From Prunella strophiata (taxonomy: Eukaryota > Chordata > Aves > Passeriformes > Prunellidae): a stretch of DNA of 64,000 nucleotides. The stretch is from positions 54,685,551 through 54,749,550 of the forward strand of contig JAZBQD010000030.1 in the NCBI GenBank assembly GCA_036583965.1, in the 5' to 3' direction. Of the stretch, positions 47,955 to 60,190 are shown in pieces. Every line of letters starts with the position of its first letter. Position 1 is the stretch's first letter. A model generated the notes under the pieces. That model was not told where the DNA came from. It worked only from the letters and a program-made list of their open reading frames with translations, and did not search any database. A program made the position numbers and the translations under genes.

Positions 47955-50900
47955 CCCTCATGCAAAGCCCACCAAGGCTTGGCACTGAGGGCAGGGCTTC
48001 TGCGCTGGAGTAAGCGGCTCTAAGTGTGAGGCGAAACCTTGGGGTGGAAATGCTGGTTCACTTTCTTGGCCCTTCAGGAGGGCTGCCTGGAAGCATGCCC
48101 AGTGGATTTGTCACTCAGGAGTGGGAATTGCCTCAGCTATTTGATGTGTTTGCAACATGTCTGTGACATTCCCTCCTTCCTGCAGGTGATGTGCAGGATA
48201 AAAGATGCTGTTTCAATTGGAATCTTGCTCAGCTGCATCCCACCTTCCACTTGCTTTCTGCCCTTCTCTCTCCCAATGGCACACTGCTGTCATCAGCATG
48301 CAGTTACGGGTCTGTAAAAATGTTCTGAACAACCAGCCAAAGGCTTCATGGGCTGTTGTGATGGGCCAGGGACTGCTGGAGCAAGGGCTTGAAGATATTC
48401 TGAATATCTGTGGTATTCGCCCCCTTCAGAAAATTGCCTGATTTTAGCATAGATAAGCATCCTCAAACACTCCTTAGATAATCTGACTCAGTGATTATTT
48501 CCTTCTCAGGTACCTTTTTATGAGCTGGGAGGCCTGGCATGGAGGTCAGATACCAGCAAGATGGGCTCTCGCAGTTATCCTACAGAAGCTAATTATGATC
48601 CCTGATACTCAAAGCAGTCAGTAATCTCTTCTTTACCAGCACCTGTTACATCTGTACCCTTCAGAGCTGTGCCAGCCCCCTCCACAAGTGCCAGCCATTG
48701 ATCCAGCTGCAGAAATTTCCCACAACTGATCATGAACAGTTGGAAACTGTCAGTTTTCGAAATGTTTATAGGCCACACATTTCTGAAGAGATGAGCTGTC
48801 TTTTGTTGCATGCTGGCTTCAGGTTAAGCTATTTTTTATCACTCTGATGTTTTGTAGACACCGCTGGTTACTCCCAGGTTTGCAGCATCAGCTTCTCCCA
48901 CCAGTTCATGTGTATTTTATGAGCCCAGAGATGTTTTGGCTGAAAGTGGAGCTGTGCCAAAAAGAGTTGTTCCTGCTTGTCTTCATGCTTGCGTTTTTTC
49001 TCTACTTGCAGCATTTGAAGAAGGGGAATGCTATAGCTGTGGCAAGGAAAAGCTGCTCAAACTGCTTTGTAGAGTGATGGCTGGTGTGCATATTTACAAC
49101 TGTCCTAGGAGCAGTGTGTCAACTGTGTGTCTTAGGCTCCTTACCTAACAACTCCTGACACTGCTTCTAAGAGAAATTGTGCCAGTCTGTGGTGGCCTGT
49201 TGGAGGTCTGCAGAAGGTACCAGTTGCCACAAAAGTAGGATTTATTTGGGGACTGCCTTGTAAAGACCCCAGAGATTTTTTCAAGCTTGATATCCTATGT
49301 GGGTTCACACCAAGGCATCTCCCTTGTGCCCTGTGGGACAGACCCACAGTGTCCTCCCTCTGCCAACACTTCAGTGGGGCTTCAGTGAGTACAAGGCCAA
49401 GCTGCTAATATACAAATTTCAGAAGCATATTTTGCAAGCAATGCCTTTTAGCTAACTTAAAGGTGAACTGCTCATTTGGATGAGGAACTGTGTTAGGTGG
49501 GATGAAGCTGTTGAAAGAAAACGTCTTCCTTCCAAGAAAATTCCTTTCTGTAGGCGAGTCTTTAGTCATCTTTGTAACCTTTGTCATCCTCTCCTCCCTG
49601 GGGAGTTTAGTCTGTGACCTTTGCTATTCTACCAAGGCGCCTCATAAATTATTATTCTTTTAAATGGCACTTAGACTGTCGTCGTGGCTGCTAGCCTTGA
49701 AGATTTGCAGTCTACTCTGTAATTTTGAGGGGGAAAAACTGGTTTAGTGACAGAAGAAATATTGTACTTCACGATAAAACTACTTTTGTGTTTCATTTTC
49801 CACTCAAGTCATTCATATCCCTGTCACTAACCTCATTCAGGTCAAGGGCTTGAGGCAGAGAATGGGCATAATATTTTTGGTCAGACTGATGCATCTGAAT
49901 ATTGCAAACATCTGTAATTTTGAATTGAAATGAACATTGTGTTAAATCCTCAGGCAAATTTTATCAAGACATAATAGATTACTGAAGTTTGCATTTCTTT
50001 TGGCAATTCAAACCAAGGCTCTGTTGACTGGTTATTCCAGACATTAATGAACCTGTTTACACGAAGGGAGCTGCTCCTTATGGCAGCAAATTAGATCCTG
50101 GATTCTGTAAACTTTGTAGGAAAATCTGTGGGCCAAGTAGTTGAGATAATAATGAAAAAATTAGTCAGGCACACATTAAATGTGAAGCATGGAAGAAAAC
50201 ATCTGCAGCACTCGGTGGACATCTGGGTAACATACTTGCAATGTTGTTTTGCCAGATTACATCTGGAGTGGTTCATGAGAAGAGAACAGATGCTAGTGTG
50301 AAATAGGTCATCATAGCAGCAGGGCATCAGAACAGAGGCATTTCTTTTTTTTTTTTTCTTGCAGTAACAGCTATTTCTTTTTTATTCACACCAATTTTGA
50401 AAATGTTAGCCAAGTATGCAATGTGAATGCATGTATTGTGACAAGCCAGTACTCCTAAAGGGTGTTAAGGTAAAAAAAATAATCTAACTGAGGAGGCTTC
50501 AGAGAAGCAACCTTTTTGCATTACACACTGAGTATTTTTTAACAGACATAGTGATTATTTTTGTTAAGATTATGATCTTTTTTCTCCCATGCTTTATTTT
50601 TGTATTTAGCAGAGATGTTACTAAATGCCTTCTAGGTGGCGAATGCCCAGAAGCGAAGATGCTAATTCAGACGAGTTTCATCAGTCATTTCAAAAGAGAG
50701 GTCACACAGATAAGAGGAATGAACAGTACACAGTATGTGAAGCAGTGACATTCAGTGAGCCCTTGTCACTAGCAGCCATTAGCATGGAGGCCTGCTGTTA
50801 CATTTCAGTGCTTTATGTGCTTTTCTTGACCAGGCAGGGAGCCTTCAGAGCACTGCAGCAGTTAGTAGCATACAAGTTATTGTTTCTTTCTTGAATGCTT

Positions 50901-51982
50901 TATATTTTTAGTGCCATTTAGATTTTTCCGTGTCCCCTTGTGCATCTAAATTTTAAAGAGAATCGAAGAATGCATAATTCATATCTGTCCCAGAGGTAAT
51001 GGAATGACTCAATGATATCCGTGAAGGAGATGATTTTAAATTTCATGTCTTATGCAAGAGGTCGTATTTATACAAAAAGTGCAAAAATTGGTCTCAGGGA
51101 TACCCAGATAATTATCCTTACAATAATGAGCATGGATTCCAGGGGGGAGTATTACAGGAAGATTTAGTGTCTTGTGTGTCACCATCCCTTAATATCACAG
51201 TGTCATTGTTGTCATGATCGAAAACTTAGCAACTGATAGATCTCAGGCTATGACTTGTATTTTGACTTGGAATAGCACTTGCAGGAGGTGGGAAAAGACA
51301 GGTTTGCTTTGATTCTGTTGAAGTATTCATGCAAGATGTGAAGTGTTTGTTTACTGCTAAAATTCCTTCATTTAAAGCAAAAACAATTGTTTATTGATGT
51401 TGGGCAGAACCCACCAGTAGATGCTTTGTCACACAGCACAATTCCACTAGACTATTTCTGCTCTCCTTTCCCAAAAGCCTAGAAGTGCCATGGCTAGAAA
51501 TAAGTGTCTGGTTCTGTGATATGCTATATGTTTGAAAATGCACTTTATGGTCTGTATAGCAGACAGTTCAAAGGGAATATAAATTGGTGCAGTATTCTCT
51601 CTTTTCTTCTAATCCAGTTTCATATATTCATTGCATTTTTACCCTGAAACATATCTTTAAAAACAACTTACCACTTTGCATTTTATTTAACTTGGACTTT
51701 GCTATATTTATATAATTGTTATGATCTAGCTGCTCCTGTAGTGTAAAATGTTTAATATACTCTAAACCAATTCTACTCTGACTTTTAGCATTGTGTATCC
51801 AAGGAGACAGCTGATTTTATTTGCTTTTGCTTTGAAAACTTCCTAGTTTTGACTATACTTTCCACTTTTTGCAGGATTGGCCATGAGAATTTGTAACCTT
51901 CCTTTGGAAATACTGTGATGGGGCCACTGAGAAGTTATCTTCCTGTGTACAGGTCTGTAAACTGCATCGTGTTCTGACTATT
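47955..51982. other. Unique sequence, nothing recognised
   Basis: About 4 kb without a recognisable repeat family or exon. A T run lies at 50346-50357. Frames are short and of random appearance. Confidence 0.5.
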
Positions 51983-52438
51983 TGTCATGGTTTAGGAATG
52001 GTATTCTCCATTTTAGTGGTATTTAGTGTTCCCACTGAAACCACTCCAAGCTGTATACTGCTCACTCCCCTCCTCTCTCCCAGCCTCATTCCCTCCTTCC
52101 CTTCCCCCTTCCTCTCCCCCATGGTGGACTGGTGAGGAGAATGGGAGACACAAACTGAGATAAGAACAATGTACTAGAAACAGCAATGAGGTAAGAAAAC
52201 AAGCAGTACCAGCAACAGTACTAATGACAGAGAGTGTAAGAGAAAGAAATCTTGCTGACCCATGGGAACCTCTGACAATACACGGCCACACTCCCTCTGC
52301 CAGGATACTCCAAGTCCAGAAGCAAGCCCCTGTCCTTGGATGATGACCTGAAGTGGTACAGGATAATGTCTGGGTCCTGGCCATACACCATCCTGGCTAA
52401 TGCCAAAAATTAACCCTGCCCCAGCTGGAACCAGGACA
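51983..52438 (-). mobile_element. Endogenous retrovirus solo LTR with target duplication
   Basis: Minus-strand LTR of 456 bp that begins TGTCCTGGTTCCAGCTGGGG and ends ACCATGACA, so it has the usual TG..CA ends. The flanks are CTATT (51978-51982) and GTATT (52439-52443), a 5-bp target duplication with one change. The 3' half carries a purine-rich tract on the sense strand (minus strand of 52069-52123). The start and the TTCTTATCTCA block are shared with the LTR at 45 kb, so the two are related but clearly distinct families. There is no internal retroviral sequence, so it is a solo LTR left by recombination. Frames over it are not genes. Confidence 0.92.
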
Positions 52439-52443
52439 GTATT

Positions 52444-55214
52444 TCAGCATGTAGACCCCTGTGCTGACTTGTTATCTTTTTTATCTTGAATGCCTGCAAG
52501 CCAAATCTAATTTTATGCTGGAGAAAGTGTTGTGAAAAATTCATTTTGTTTCTCACTAGATGCTTAGGACATAACTCTATTCTGTTACTGTTGTACAGAT
52601 GTAGAGTAACCCATTCGTCTTTCCTTCGAAGTGAATGATTGCTGTTTATAGAGTTGAACTGCAGAAAGGAATTGGGCCTGTATGTCATTTTCTTCTCACT
52701 GCTATGCCTTTCAGTATGTTTTGGAGCTGCATTACCCTAAAAGGCCCTCCAATCGATTGCTTCCACCCAGGTTGCTCATATGTGAGCAGCTGACCACAGT
52801 TACAGCTGTGGATATTTTCAGAAACACACTTAGCAGATGATCAGCAGAATTACTGAGGCTTTTGGGTCAGAAGGAGCTCAGGTTCATGGAAAGTTTACAA
52901 AAATGAAAAAGAAAAGTTTATATTTAAGAGACTGTAAAAAGAGCATAATAATAATGGCTTGACTCCTGTAGTGTCAGCATGGAAAGAAGTGGTGAGAAGC
53001 CTGTAGCTAATGCTATGTCCTTGTCAGCTGAAATGATAGTGTGGCCAGCAATCACTCTGATTTAGAGGGTAGAAAACACTCCCCTGCATTTCAATATGTT
53101 TTTCTATGCAGCTATATAACAGAGAAAAATTTGATTTCTTACTGCTTTCAAAGCTGGTACTGAACAGCATTTTAATAGAAATCTGCTGTGAAAAACCTAT
53201 GGGAATCAACTTTTCCATCTGGGTGGTCATATCCCTGCTATCGGTCACACTTGGGGTCTGTAGGAATTGTATGCCCCAAATAATAATTTTCAAAAATGTT
53301 CATTTTTGAATGTACTGTATTTCATTTGCTTGGTTTACCTTGGCGTGCTTTGGGTGTTACTGTTTTCCTTGTTGACTCAGTAGTCACACTCTGTTTTATT
53401 AGTCTGTAGGAGTTCTGCAGGGAAAGTAGCCTGTAAACCTTAAAGAAAATCAGATGGATTTAGGAGATGAGAGGTGTCCAAAACAACTTTTAATTCATTC
53501 TTGGAAATTATTATGATAATACCTTTTAAAGCCAACACAGCTCCAAGACACTTTGGAAACTCTTTGAACCTAGATGTAAACCTCACGCAAGGGCACAGCT
53601 TCTGTAATGAGCAAAAGCCCTACATCAGATTGGTTGAGATACTGCAGATACAAATCTGATAGTGCTGCCTTGGGCCTGTGTTGAGTGAAAGCTCTGTGTT
53701 CAAAAATAAGTAGCTTTTCACTGTAATTGAACAACTGTTGAATGATCTGTGTCATCCTAAGGCTTTGACTGCACTGCTTCTTCCTTTAATGATGATACCC
53801 CTTCAGGCAAAATTTGTGGTTTTCTTAGACAGGGGGTGGGGAGAAAGAAGTGCAAAACACTGGAAGACATTTGGGATAGAGGGAGAAAACTAGTTGCAGT
53901 TGGCATTTGCGTACTTTACTAGGTAGGAACAGCAGCTTTATAAAATCTTCCTTTCCAGACCTGTCTATGAGTGTTGTTTGATTCACGCCTCACCTAAGGC
54001 TTCCAAGAGTTATTGCTAAAATTGCCAAAGCAAAGTGAGGTTGGGCCTGTCTTAATAATGTAATACAAATGCAATCAACAGCTGCCATGTGGAGAAGTTT
54101 TAGGCAAGTCATTTGTCTAAAACACATTTTGAAAGTTTCCTTGTTCAGCAGTCTAGTTCTTGGAAAATTGTGATGTACACACAAATTAGTATTGTGCCAT
54201 TTAAAAAGAGGTTACATATGATATTAATTTGATATATGTACATATTAGATGTATGTATATTAAAAAGCATGAAGTAGTTGGGTAAGGATGTGCTGTACCT
54301 TCATTATAATGCAGAAACAAAGGAAAACCAATCAAATTAAAAGGCAAGACAGTTCTACTGAAAAGGACATAGAAGATGTAATTTCCCCTTGGAAAGTATT
54401 TCCCCAAGGTATTATCAAAAGATATTGCCAGAAATAAATATTTACATCAATAAGAATGCCATCAGAGATATATTTTTCATATTTTACCTTTATAAAGAAC
54501 TTACAGTGGTTACACAGCAGTGGCAGAAGGCTGAACTCACTGATCCTCAGCCTGGGGTCTGGGTGAAACTTCTTCTCCAACTGTGTAGGTATCCCTTGTA
54601 CCACTTCTCTGCAGTGTCTGGTATTGATGTTGAATGGGAACAGAACAGTGATCTAGCTAAATAATTAGTTTAACCTGGGTCAGCTATTTCCATTTATCCC
54701 ACGTCTTTCACTGCAAATTTCAAGGGGTTTTTTGGTCATTTGTAAGTATCTCCTCTTTTTTTCTTAATCTCTTGTTTATTTCCTGCATACGATCCCTCAA
54801 CTCGTTCTCCAGGGAGGCCTCTTTTTTCTTGAGGTCTTTATTACTTGTTCTTGCTTTGTTGGAGTTTATTAATGTATTGTTTGAGTTTCTAAAGTTTTCT
54901 CTTGGGGTCACTAAATACATCTTGGGGTGTCCTCAAACCTTTGCCCTTGGCACTCCTGTGGTGAAGCAAGTATCTTGGTTTTACAGGGAGCAGAGAAAAA
55001 CAAAAGTGGTGAAAACAGTTCATGGCCACCACATGGGATGAGGAGCCTCTGACTCCTGGGGCTGGGCTCCTCTGCCCTGTCCTCCTGTTACAACCTTCCT
55101 GGGCACACGGTCAGCATGGGCTGGTCCTGGGGAAGTTTGGTGGGGTGAACACTGCTCTGTTGTCTTGCTGCTTCTCAAGTGAAGAAATCATGACTGGCAA
55201 AGCACAAATCTGTC
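52444..55214. other. Unique sequence; short coiled-coil-like frame at 54720-54920
   Basis: Mostly AT-rich and unique. The 66-codon minus frame at 54720-54920 is rich in K, E, N and R with leucines (for example ASLENELRDRMQEINKRLRK) and would form a coiled coil, but it is preceded by an in-frame stop four codons upstream of its start. I recognise no family. From about 55020 the sequence becomes GC-richer. Confidence 0.4.
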
Positions 55215-55543
55215 AAAAAAAAAAACCAAAAAAACCAAAAAAACACACAGGAGGGGAAGGGAGAGGGGAGAGGAAGAGTCTAGGGAGGACACTTCTCTAC
55301 CCTAATCATGGCAACTGTACCTTTAATCTCCATACTGGTGTTGCACATGGACCTGCTGCTGCACTGGATAAAAATGCAGCCATGCTGCCAGAAAGGCCAA
55401 ACTCTCTCTGCCACCAGGCTTTGCTCAGGGCTCAGCTGTCCCACCAGAGGCTCCAAAGGAGGGTTGCTATGAGAATGCGAATGGAGCTGGTGCACAAAAC
55501 AGGACTGAAGGAGCACGGTTATCTTTGTGCATCTTATATGTAA
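55022..55543 (+). other. Longest open frame (173 codons), probably not a gene
   Basis: It starts at ATG but runs straight through the A-rich simple repeat, which gives its lysine-proline stretch KKKPKKPKK. No domain is recognised, and the higher local GC makes long chance frames more likely. A shorter minus frame (55280-55516) lies opposite. Confidence 0.12.
55215..55250 (+). repeat. A-rich simple repeat
   Basis: A runs separated by CC (A11-CC-A7-CC-A7) and ending in CACACAG. Confidence 0.9.
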
Positions 55544-55867
55544 ATTACCTGGCTACAAAGAGGAAGGAAAGGGGATGTTACTGCCTGGAAATATGCCATG
55601 TGTGCATTTGATGCATATATTTGAATTATTGAAAAGATGGAAACAAAATAGTTTGGTAGCTGGAGAAAATCTGTAAGCAGGATTCTTGAAGGAAATATGG
55701 GAAGATAAAATAGGAAGGTGGGGGAGGTGAATCTCACAAAGCTGCCATGGCAGGGAGAATTGTATTTTATTAGAACAGAAATCCAAACAAGACTGTGATT
55801 TTGTAAAGGCTCTAGTGTCCAAATCATGAGTCTTATGTACAAACTAACTATAAACACAATGAGCTGG
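55544..55867. other. Unique sequence, nothing recognised
   Basis: Two overlapping minus frames (116 and 89 codons) with no recognisable content. Confidence 0.45.
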
Positions 55868-56295
55868 TGCAAGGACTTGAGCACAAGTCTTGTAAAGAGT
55901 GACAGGAGGAGCTGGGGGATGTTTGTCTGAAAAAATAAGGAGGCTCAGGAGCCCTTATCACTCTCTACAACTGCCTGTAAAGAGGGTATGGTGAGGTGGG
56001 AGTTTGTCTCTTCTCCCATGTAACAAGCTGTGGGGTGAGAGGAAACAGCCTCAAGTTGCACCAGGGAAGGTTTAGATTGGGTATTAAGAAAAATTTATTC
56101 ACGGAAGGGATTGGAACAGCACTGGAACAGGCTGTCCAGGGAGGTGGCGGAGTCACCATTCCTGGAAGTCTGCAAAAAAAAGTGGGCATGTGGCATTCAG
56201 GGACATGGTGGGGAACTTGGCCATGCTGGGTTAACAGTTGGACTCAAAGATCTTGGAGGCCTTTTCCAACCTCAACAATTCAATGATTTTATATG
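55868..56295 (+). mobile_element. CR1 LINE, 5'-truncated 3' end
   Basis: It runs from CTTGAGCACAAGTCTTGTAA through CTCTCTACAACTGCCTGTAA, GAGGAAACAGCCTCAAGTTG and GGAACAGGCTGTCCAGGGAG to the tail GTTAACAGTTGGACTCAAAG, and ends ACCTCAACAATTCAATGATT. Same tail type as 8225-8655 and 58186-58757. The two plus frames (56000-56317) are translated CR1 tail. Confidence 0.96.
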
Positions 56296-57299
56296 CATTT
56301 GTTATTTTCATTTTTGAATGGTGGCTCAGAGTGTGTGTTACCATCCAGCTCTGATTTTTTGTTGCCCACAGCAAGTCACAGGACAAGTTATTATGAGAAA
56401 ATCTAGAATGGCAGTTTGCTCATCTGAGTAAGAGCTGTGGCCAGAGGAACTGCAAGAGACTGAAATTCATATGTGTGCAGGGAAAACAAACTAGCAACCA
56501 ACCAGACAGCAGATTGACCTTCTGCTGGATTTTATGTTTTGAGTTCTTTTCAAGGTATTTCTAGGAATGGTTGCAAGCACCTCCTCTGCTAGGGGAACAG
56601 TCCAGAAACATGCTTAAATACTTCCCTGTTTTTTAATGATAGCTACTTCCCAGAAGAATGGGAAACCAGTTGAGAGACTCCTGCAAAGTTTTCATAGGCC
56701 CAGATTAGGAGTAAGGCTCTTTACTTGTGTCACTCTGGTGCCATCATCTTTTGCTTCAAAGTAGGCACTTTGATGATAATTTTTGCTGATCTTAATTCCA
56801 AAAAGAATTAAGGAATTAAGAGGCAAAACATAAAAAGAAGGGATATCTTTAGTGTCAATGGACAAGAACACCTTAGGGACACCAAAGATAATTTGGCTCA
56901 TTTGCCTTCACTACCAGCAAGAGTTGTCTAGATAATCAGAGAGAGTCGTTTATCTAATCTTCCAGTGAGGAATTTTTCAGTGCCACCCCATCTAGTCTTT
57001 TCCAGACCAACACAACACTTGAGTATTTCTAAAATCCACATTATGCTCTATTTGCTCCATAGGAAGCATTTTGGTGTCTTATTTATAGTGAAGCTAGAGA
57101 ACAGTTGAACATAACTTTCTTTATGGTAATCTTTCAAATATTAGAAGGGAAAATGACTTTGCATTGTAGCTGATTTAAGTTGTTCATCTATTTTCCAGAA
57201 TATGCAATTGCAGATCTTATAGGTCCCATTTAAAATACTTTTTCCTATCTTCACCTCCCATGTGTTGCTAAATTCTTGATACAAATGCCAGTGTTAAGA
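56296..57299. other. Unique sequence, nothing recognised
   Basis: No repeat or exon seen. Confidence 0.5.
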
Positions 57300-58080
57300 A
57301 GCTGAATATAGTCAAAACAACTTTAAGATAATACAAATTATGTAAAATATGCCCAGAATTTAAAAGTTCAATAATTAATTATGGAGCTACACCCTCGGCC
57401 AAAATGACCCCAGTCCATATTATGCCTCAGCTGTGTGTAAGTGGAGTCACTGCTAGTGCCTTCTCTCTCTTCCATCAGTTAAGCTCTCTCAGTGTGATCC
57501 TGGGTAATGAATGGCGCTGTTGGAGAAGCACTAAGTGAGCAACTGATGGCTCTCAGCATATGGATAATGGCACATCTTGCACCTTTTCATTGCCCACATT
57601 CTGCCTGCACAGAGATGGCTGAACAATAGATGAGGTGAAATGGTGGCTGTAGTGCATTTCAGAAACAATAATTGTCCATTAGGCCCCTCTAAAAGAAAGA
57701 CAGCAAAGAACTGCTAAGTTTTTTATCCCTAAGGCCCTCAGAAGAATCAATCACACGTCATGAATAATATTAATAGAAGAGGGAGGACAGCTGTTCAACC
57801 AAACACCATCAGTATTGACACCTTCCAGGAGGAGTAATCCCCTTGACCAAAGCAGGTGTCACAATAAGATAAAAGTCATAGGCTACAGCTCCAGAGAGAG
57901 TCTGTTGCCATATACAGAAAGATATGAATTGATTTCACTTCTGAAAGGCAGTTAAAACATCTTCTCCAGCTGAGAGGAGAAATCTGCTGTCACCACTGTT
58001 CAAGTCTCCAGAAACAGCAGTGAAATTTGAAGAGATAGTACTTAAAAAACAAGGATTGTTTATATGGCCAAGCACCAACC
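57300..58080. promoter_or_regulatory. Candidate conserved non-coding element
   Basis: Unique sequence with few open frames, no simple repeats and a dense set of short motifs typical of developmental enhancers: SOX-type AACAATAG (near 57625) and AACAATAATTG (near 57664), homeodomain-type TAATTAAT (near 57371), and a TALE-type CAATCA (near 57748). It is bracketed by two CR1s. Conservation cannot be judged from one sequence, so this is an inference from texture only. Confidence 0.25.
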
Positions 58081-58185
58081 AAAATGAACATTTCTCCTGC
58101 TTTTTAGCTAAAGTATGAAAAAAGGCTACCTGTTCAAATAGTAAACACTAAAGGATTTTTTGAATTATTTTACATGAGAGCAAAT

Positions 58186-58757
58186 CATAGAATCTTAGAA
58201 TAATTTAGGTTGAAAAAGACCATTAAGATCACCCAGTTCAACCTTACCCCAACACTGCTGAGTCCACCACTAAACCATGTCCCTAAATGCCACATCTACA
58301 CATCTTTTAAGTACCTCCAGGGGTGGTAACTCCACTGTTTTCCCTGGGCAACATACTCCAATACTTGACAACTCTTCTAATGAAGAAATTTCCTCTAATA
58401 TCCAAGCTAAACCTCCCCGGGTACAGCTCGAGGCCATTTCCTCTTGTCCTGTCACTTGTTATTTGGGAGAAGAGGTTGACCCCGCCTCAGATTAACCTCT
58501 TTTCAGGCAGTTGTAGACAGCAGTAAGATCTCTCTGAGCCTCCTTCAGGCTAAACAACCCCAGCTCCCTCAGCCACTCCTCATAAGACTTGTGCTCTAGA
58601 ACCTTCACCATCTTCCTTGCTTTTCTCTGGATATGCACCAGCTCTTGATGGGTCCAGAACTGAGGTGTGGCACTTGAGGTGTGGCCTCAACAGTGCTGAG
58701 TGCAGGGGGAATGGTCACTACCCTAATCCTACTGGCCACATAATTTCTGAATGATGG
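58186..58757 (-). mobile_element. CR1 LINE 3' end, opposite strand
   Basis: The plus strand begins AATCATAGAATCTTAGAATA and continues TTCAACCTTACCCCAACACT, TACCTCCAGGGGTGGTAACT, CTCGAGGCCATTTCCTCTTG and CTCAGCCACTCCTCATAAGA. It ends within GGTGTGGCCTCAACAGTGCT..GGCCACATAATTTCTG. This is the longest CR1 copy in the window (about 570 bp). It is convergent with the copy at 55868-56295 and shares its tail type. Confidence 0.96.
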
Positions 58758-59493
58758 CAAGTTTGATCCTCCAATTAATATATTCACAATGCTATCAGCA
58801 TTAGAAACTGCCTGTGATAAGTACTCAGCTCCTTTTTGTCAGAATTGTAAAAACTCTTAAACGCCAGCTAAATTTAGGACCAAGCTTTGTTCATCTTCAG
58901 AACTCAAAGCTGAGCAAAGTCAAATCAATATAATAAGTAACAGTAAGGCAAAATCTTGATTTTGGTAAAGTCCTAGCCTTCCTTCTAGGCTGAGGTGTAG
59001 CACATACAGCACTTCTGGGACTGAGAATCCCAAGGTATACTGCTCCAGAATGACTCAGGTTTCTAGGCTCAAATAATCACTTCAGAAAAGGGAAAATACA
59101 GAGGAAGTGACTATTGTCACAAGTTAAAAAACTAACCAGAATCAAAAAGCAAAACTTAAAAGAAACCATGTCAACTTTAATTCACTATATGGAAGAAATG
59201 ACATAAAAATAGCTGTAGGCAACCATTCAGGAAAGAATGTGTTCCTACTTAATATCATTGATCCCACATTCAGAAAAAAAAACCCCAAAAGACCACTCAA
59301 TATTGAGTTCAAGAAGTGTTATGAGAATCTGAGGAATCTTGACCAACTTTGTTCAAACAGCAAAAATGAAAGTAGAAAGATGAAAGAATATCTTGGGTCA
59401 AGCTATTCTTTAACTCTGGGCCTTCAGAACACTATTAAAAATTAACCAGGGAAAAGGTAATACATACTATTGCTCAAAATATCCTAGAACTGG
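58758..59493. other. Unique sequence, nothing recognised
   Basis: AT-rich unique DNA. The 68-codon frame at 59239-59445 has ordinary composition but no splice context. Confidence 0.45.
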
Positions 59494-59517
59494 AAAAAAA
59501 AAAAAAAAAAAAAAAAA
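59494..59517 (+). repeat. A24 mononucleotide run
   Basis: Twenty-four consecutive A in otherwise unique sequence. CR1 elements have no A tail, so the run does not belong to the element that follows. Confidence 0.95.
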
Positions 59518-59624
59518 TTCTTTATCTAAGTAGCCACAGGTTTTTTTCCTAGAACTACCCTAGAAAATTAGGAAGTAGCTTGAGGGTCCTGCAGCTGTAT
59601 CACTTGTACTAGCACTTCCCATTA

Positions 59625-60190
59625 GAGCTGTGGTTGACTCATTTCTGAGGGCCTCCACTGGTGAAGATTCTCTGAGCAATTCATTCCATTGCCTAATTTT
59701 CCTTGCAATTAGAAAAATGCTTTTTTTCTTTTCTTAACTTGGGAGTTACTTCTCTCCTACCTGCAATGAAGAGGAATAGGTTATTCCCTTTTTTCCCTTT
59801 GTGGAACCATATTTGAAATTTTCAGTGTTTTGTCATGTTTCCCCAAGTTTTGTCTTCCTTGCATTAATCAACAAACTATTCCTTCTATTTTTTGTCATGT
59901 TTTTAAGAGTAATCGCTGTCAGTCGGTTACATCCTCCTTAAAATGTGGCATCCAACACTTCACTTAAGATTATGGTTATGAGCTCTTTCCAAAACAAAGT
60001 AACAAAGGAAAATTCCCTCTTGTGTCTTGTAGATAACATTCTCCTTTATGTTTCTAATATGATATTCATACATATGTGACAGTGACTGTTGAGGCTTGTG
60101 ATCTGCTGGCTAACCTCAGGTCCTGCATAGCAAGACAAGCCTATTTGGTTATTTCCCACTGAGTGTTTGCTAAGTTAACTGTTTCTGACC
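59625..60190 (-). mobile_element. Ancient CR1 LINE remnant
   Basis: The plus strand follows the reverse complement of the old amniote CR1 3' part in order: CAATTCATTCCATTGCCTAA, an AGAAAAATGCTTTTTTTC block, CTGCAATGAAGAGGAATAGG, GTCATGTTTCCCC, CTCCTTAAAATGTGGCATCC, CCCTCTTGTGTCTTGTAGAT, and a GTTGAGGCTTGTGATCTGCT block. It is heavily decayed by indels. The ordered series of matches makes the family call fairly safe; the ends are uncertain. Confidence 0.65.

Noticed and set aside
45029..52438. A full-length provirus with two LTRs
   Set aside because: The two LTRs are in the same orientation but belong to different families and lengths, the right one has its own target duplication, and the 6.4 kb between them shows no retroviral coding sequence.
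55996..56317. Plus frames of 96 and 68 codons
   Set aside because: Translated CR1 tail; the same peptide pattern occurs in other CR1 copies.
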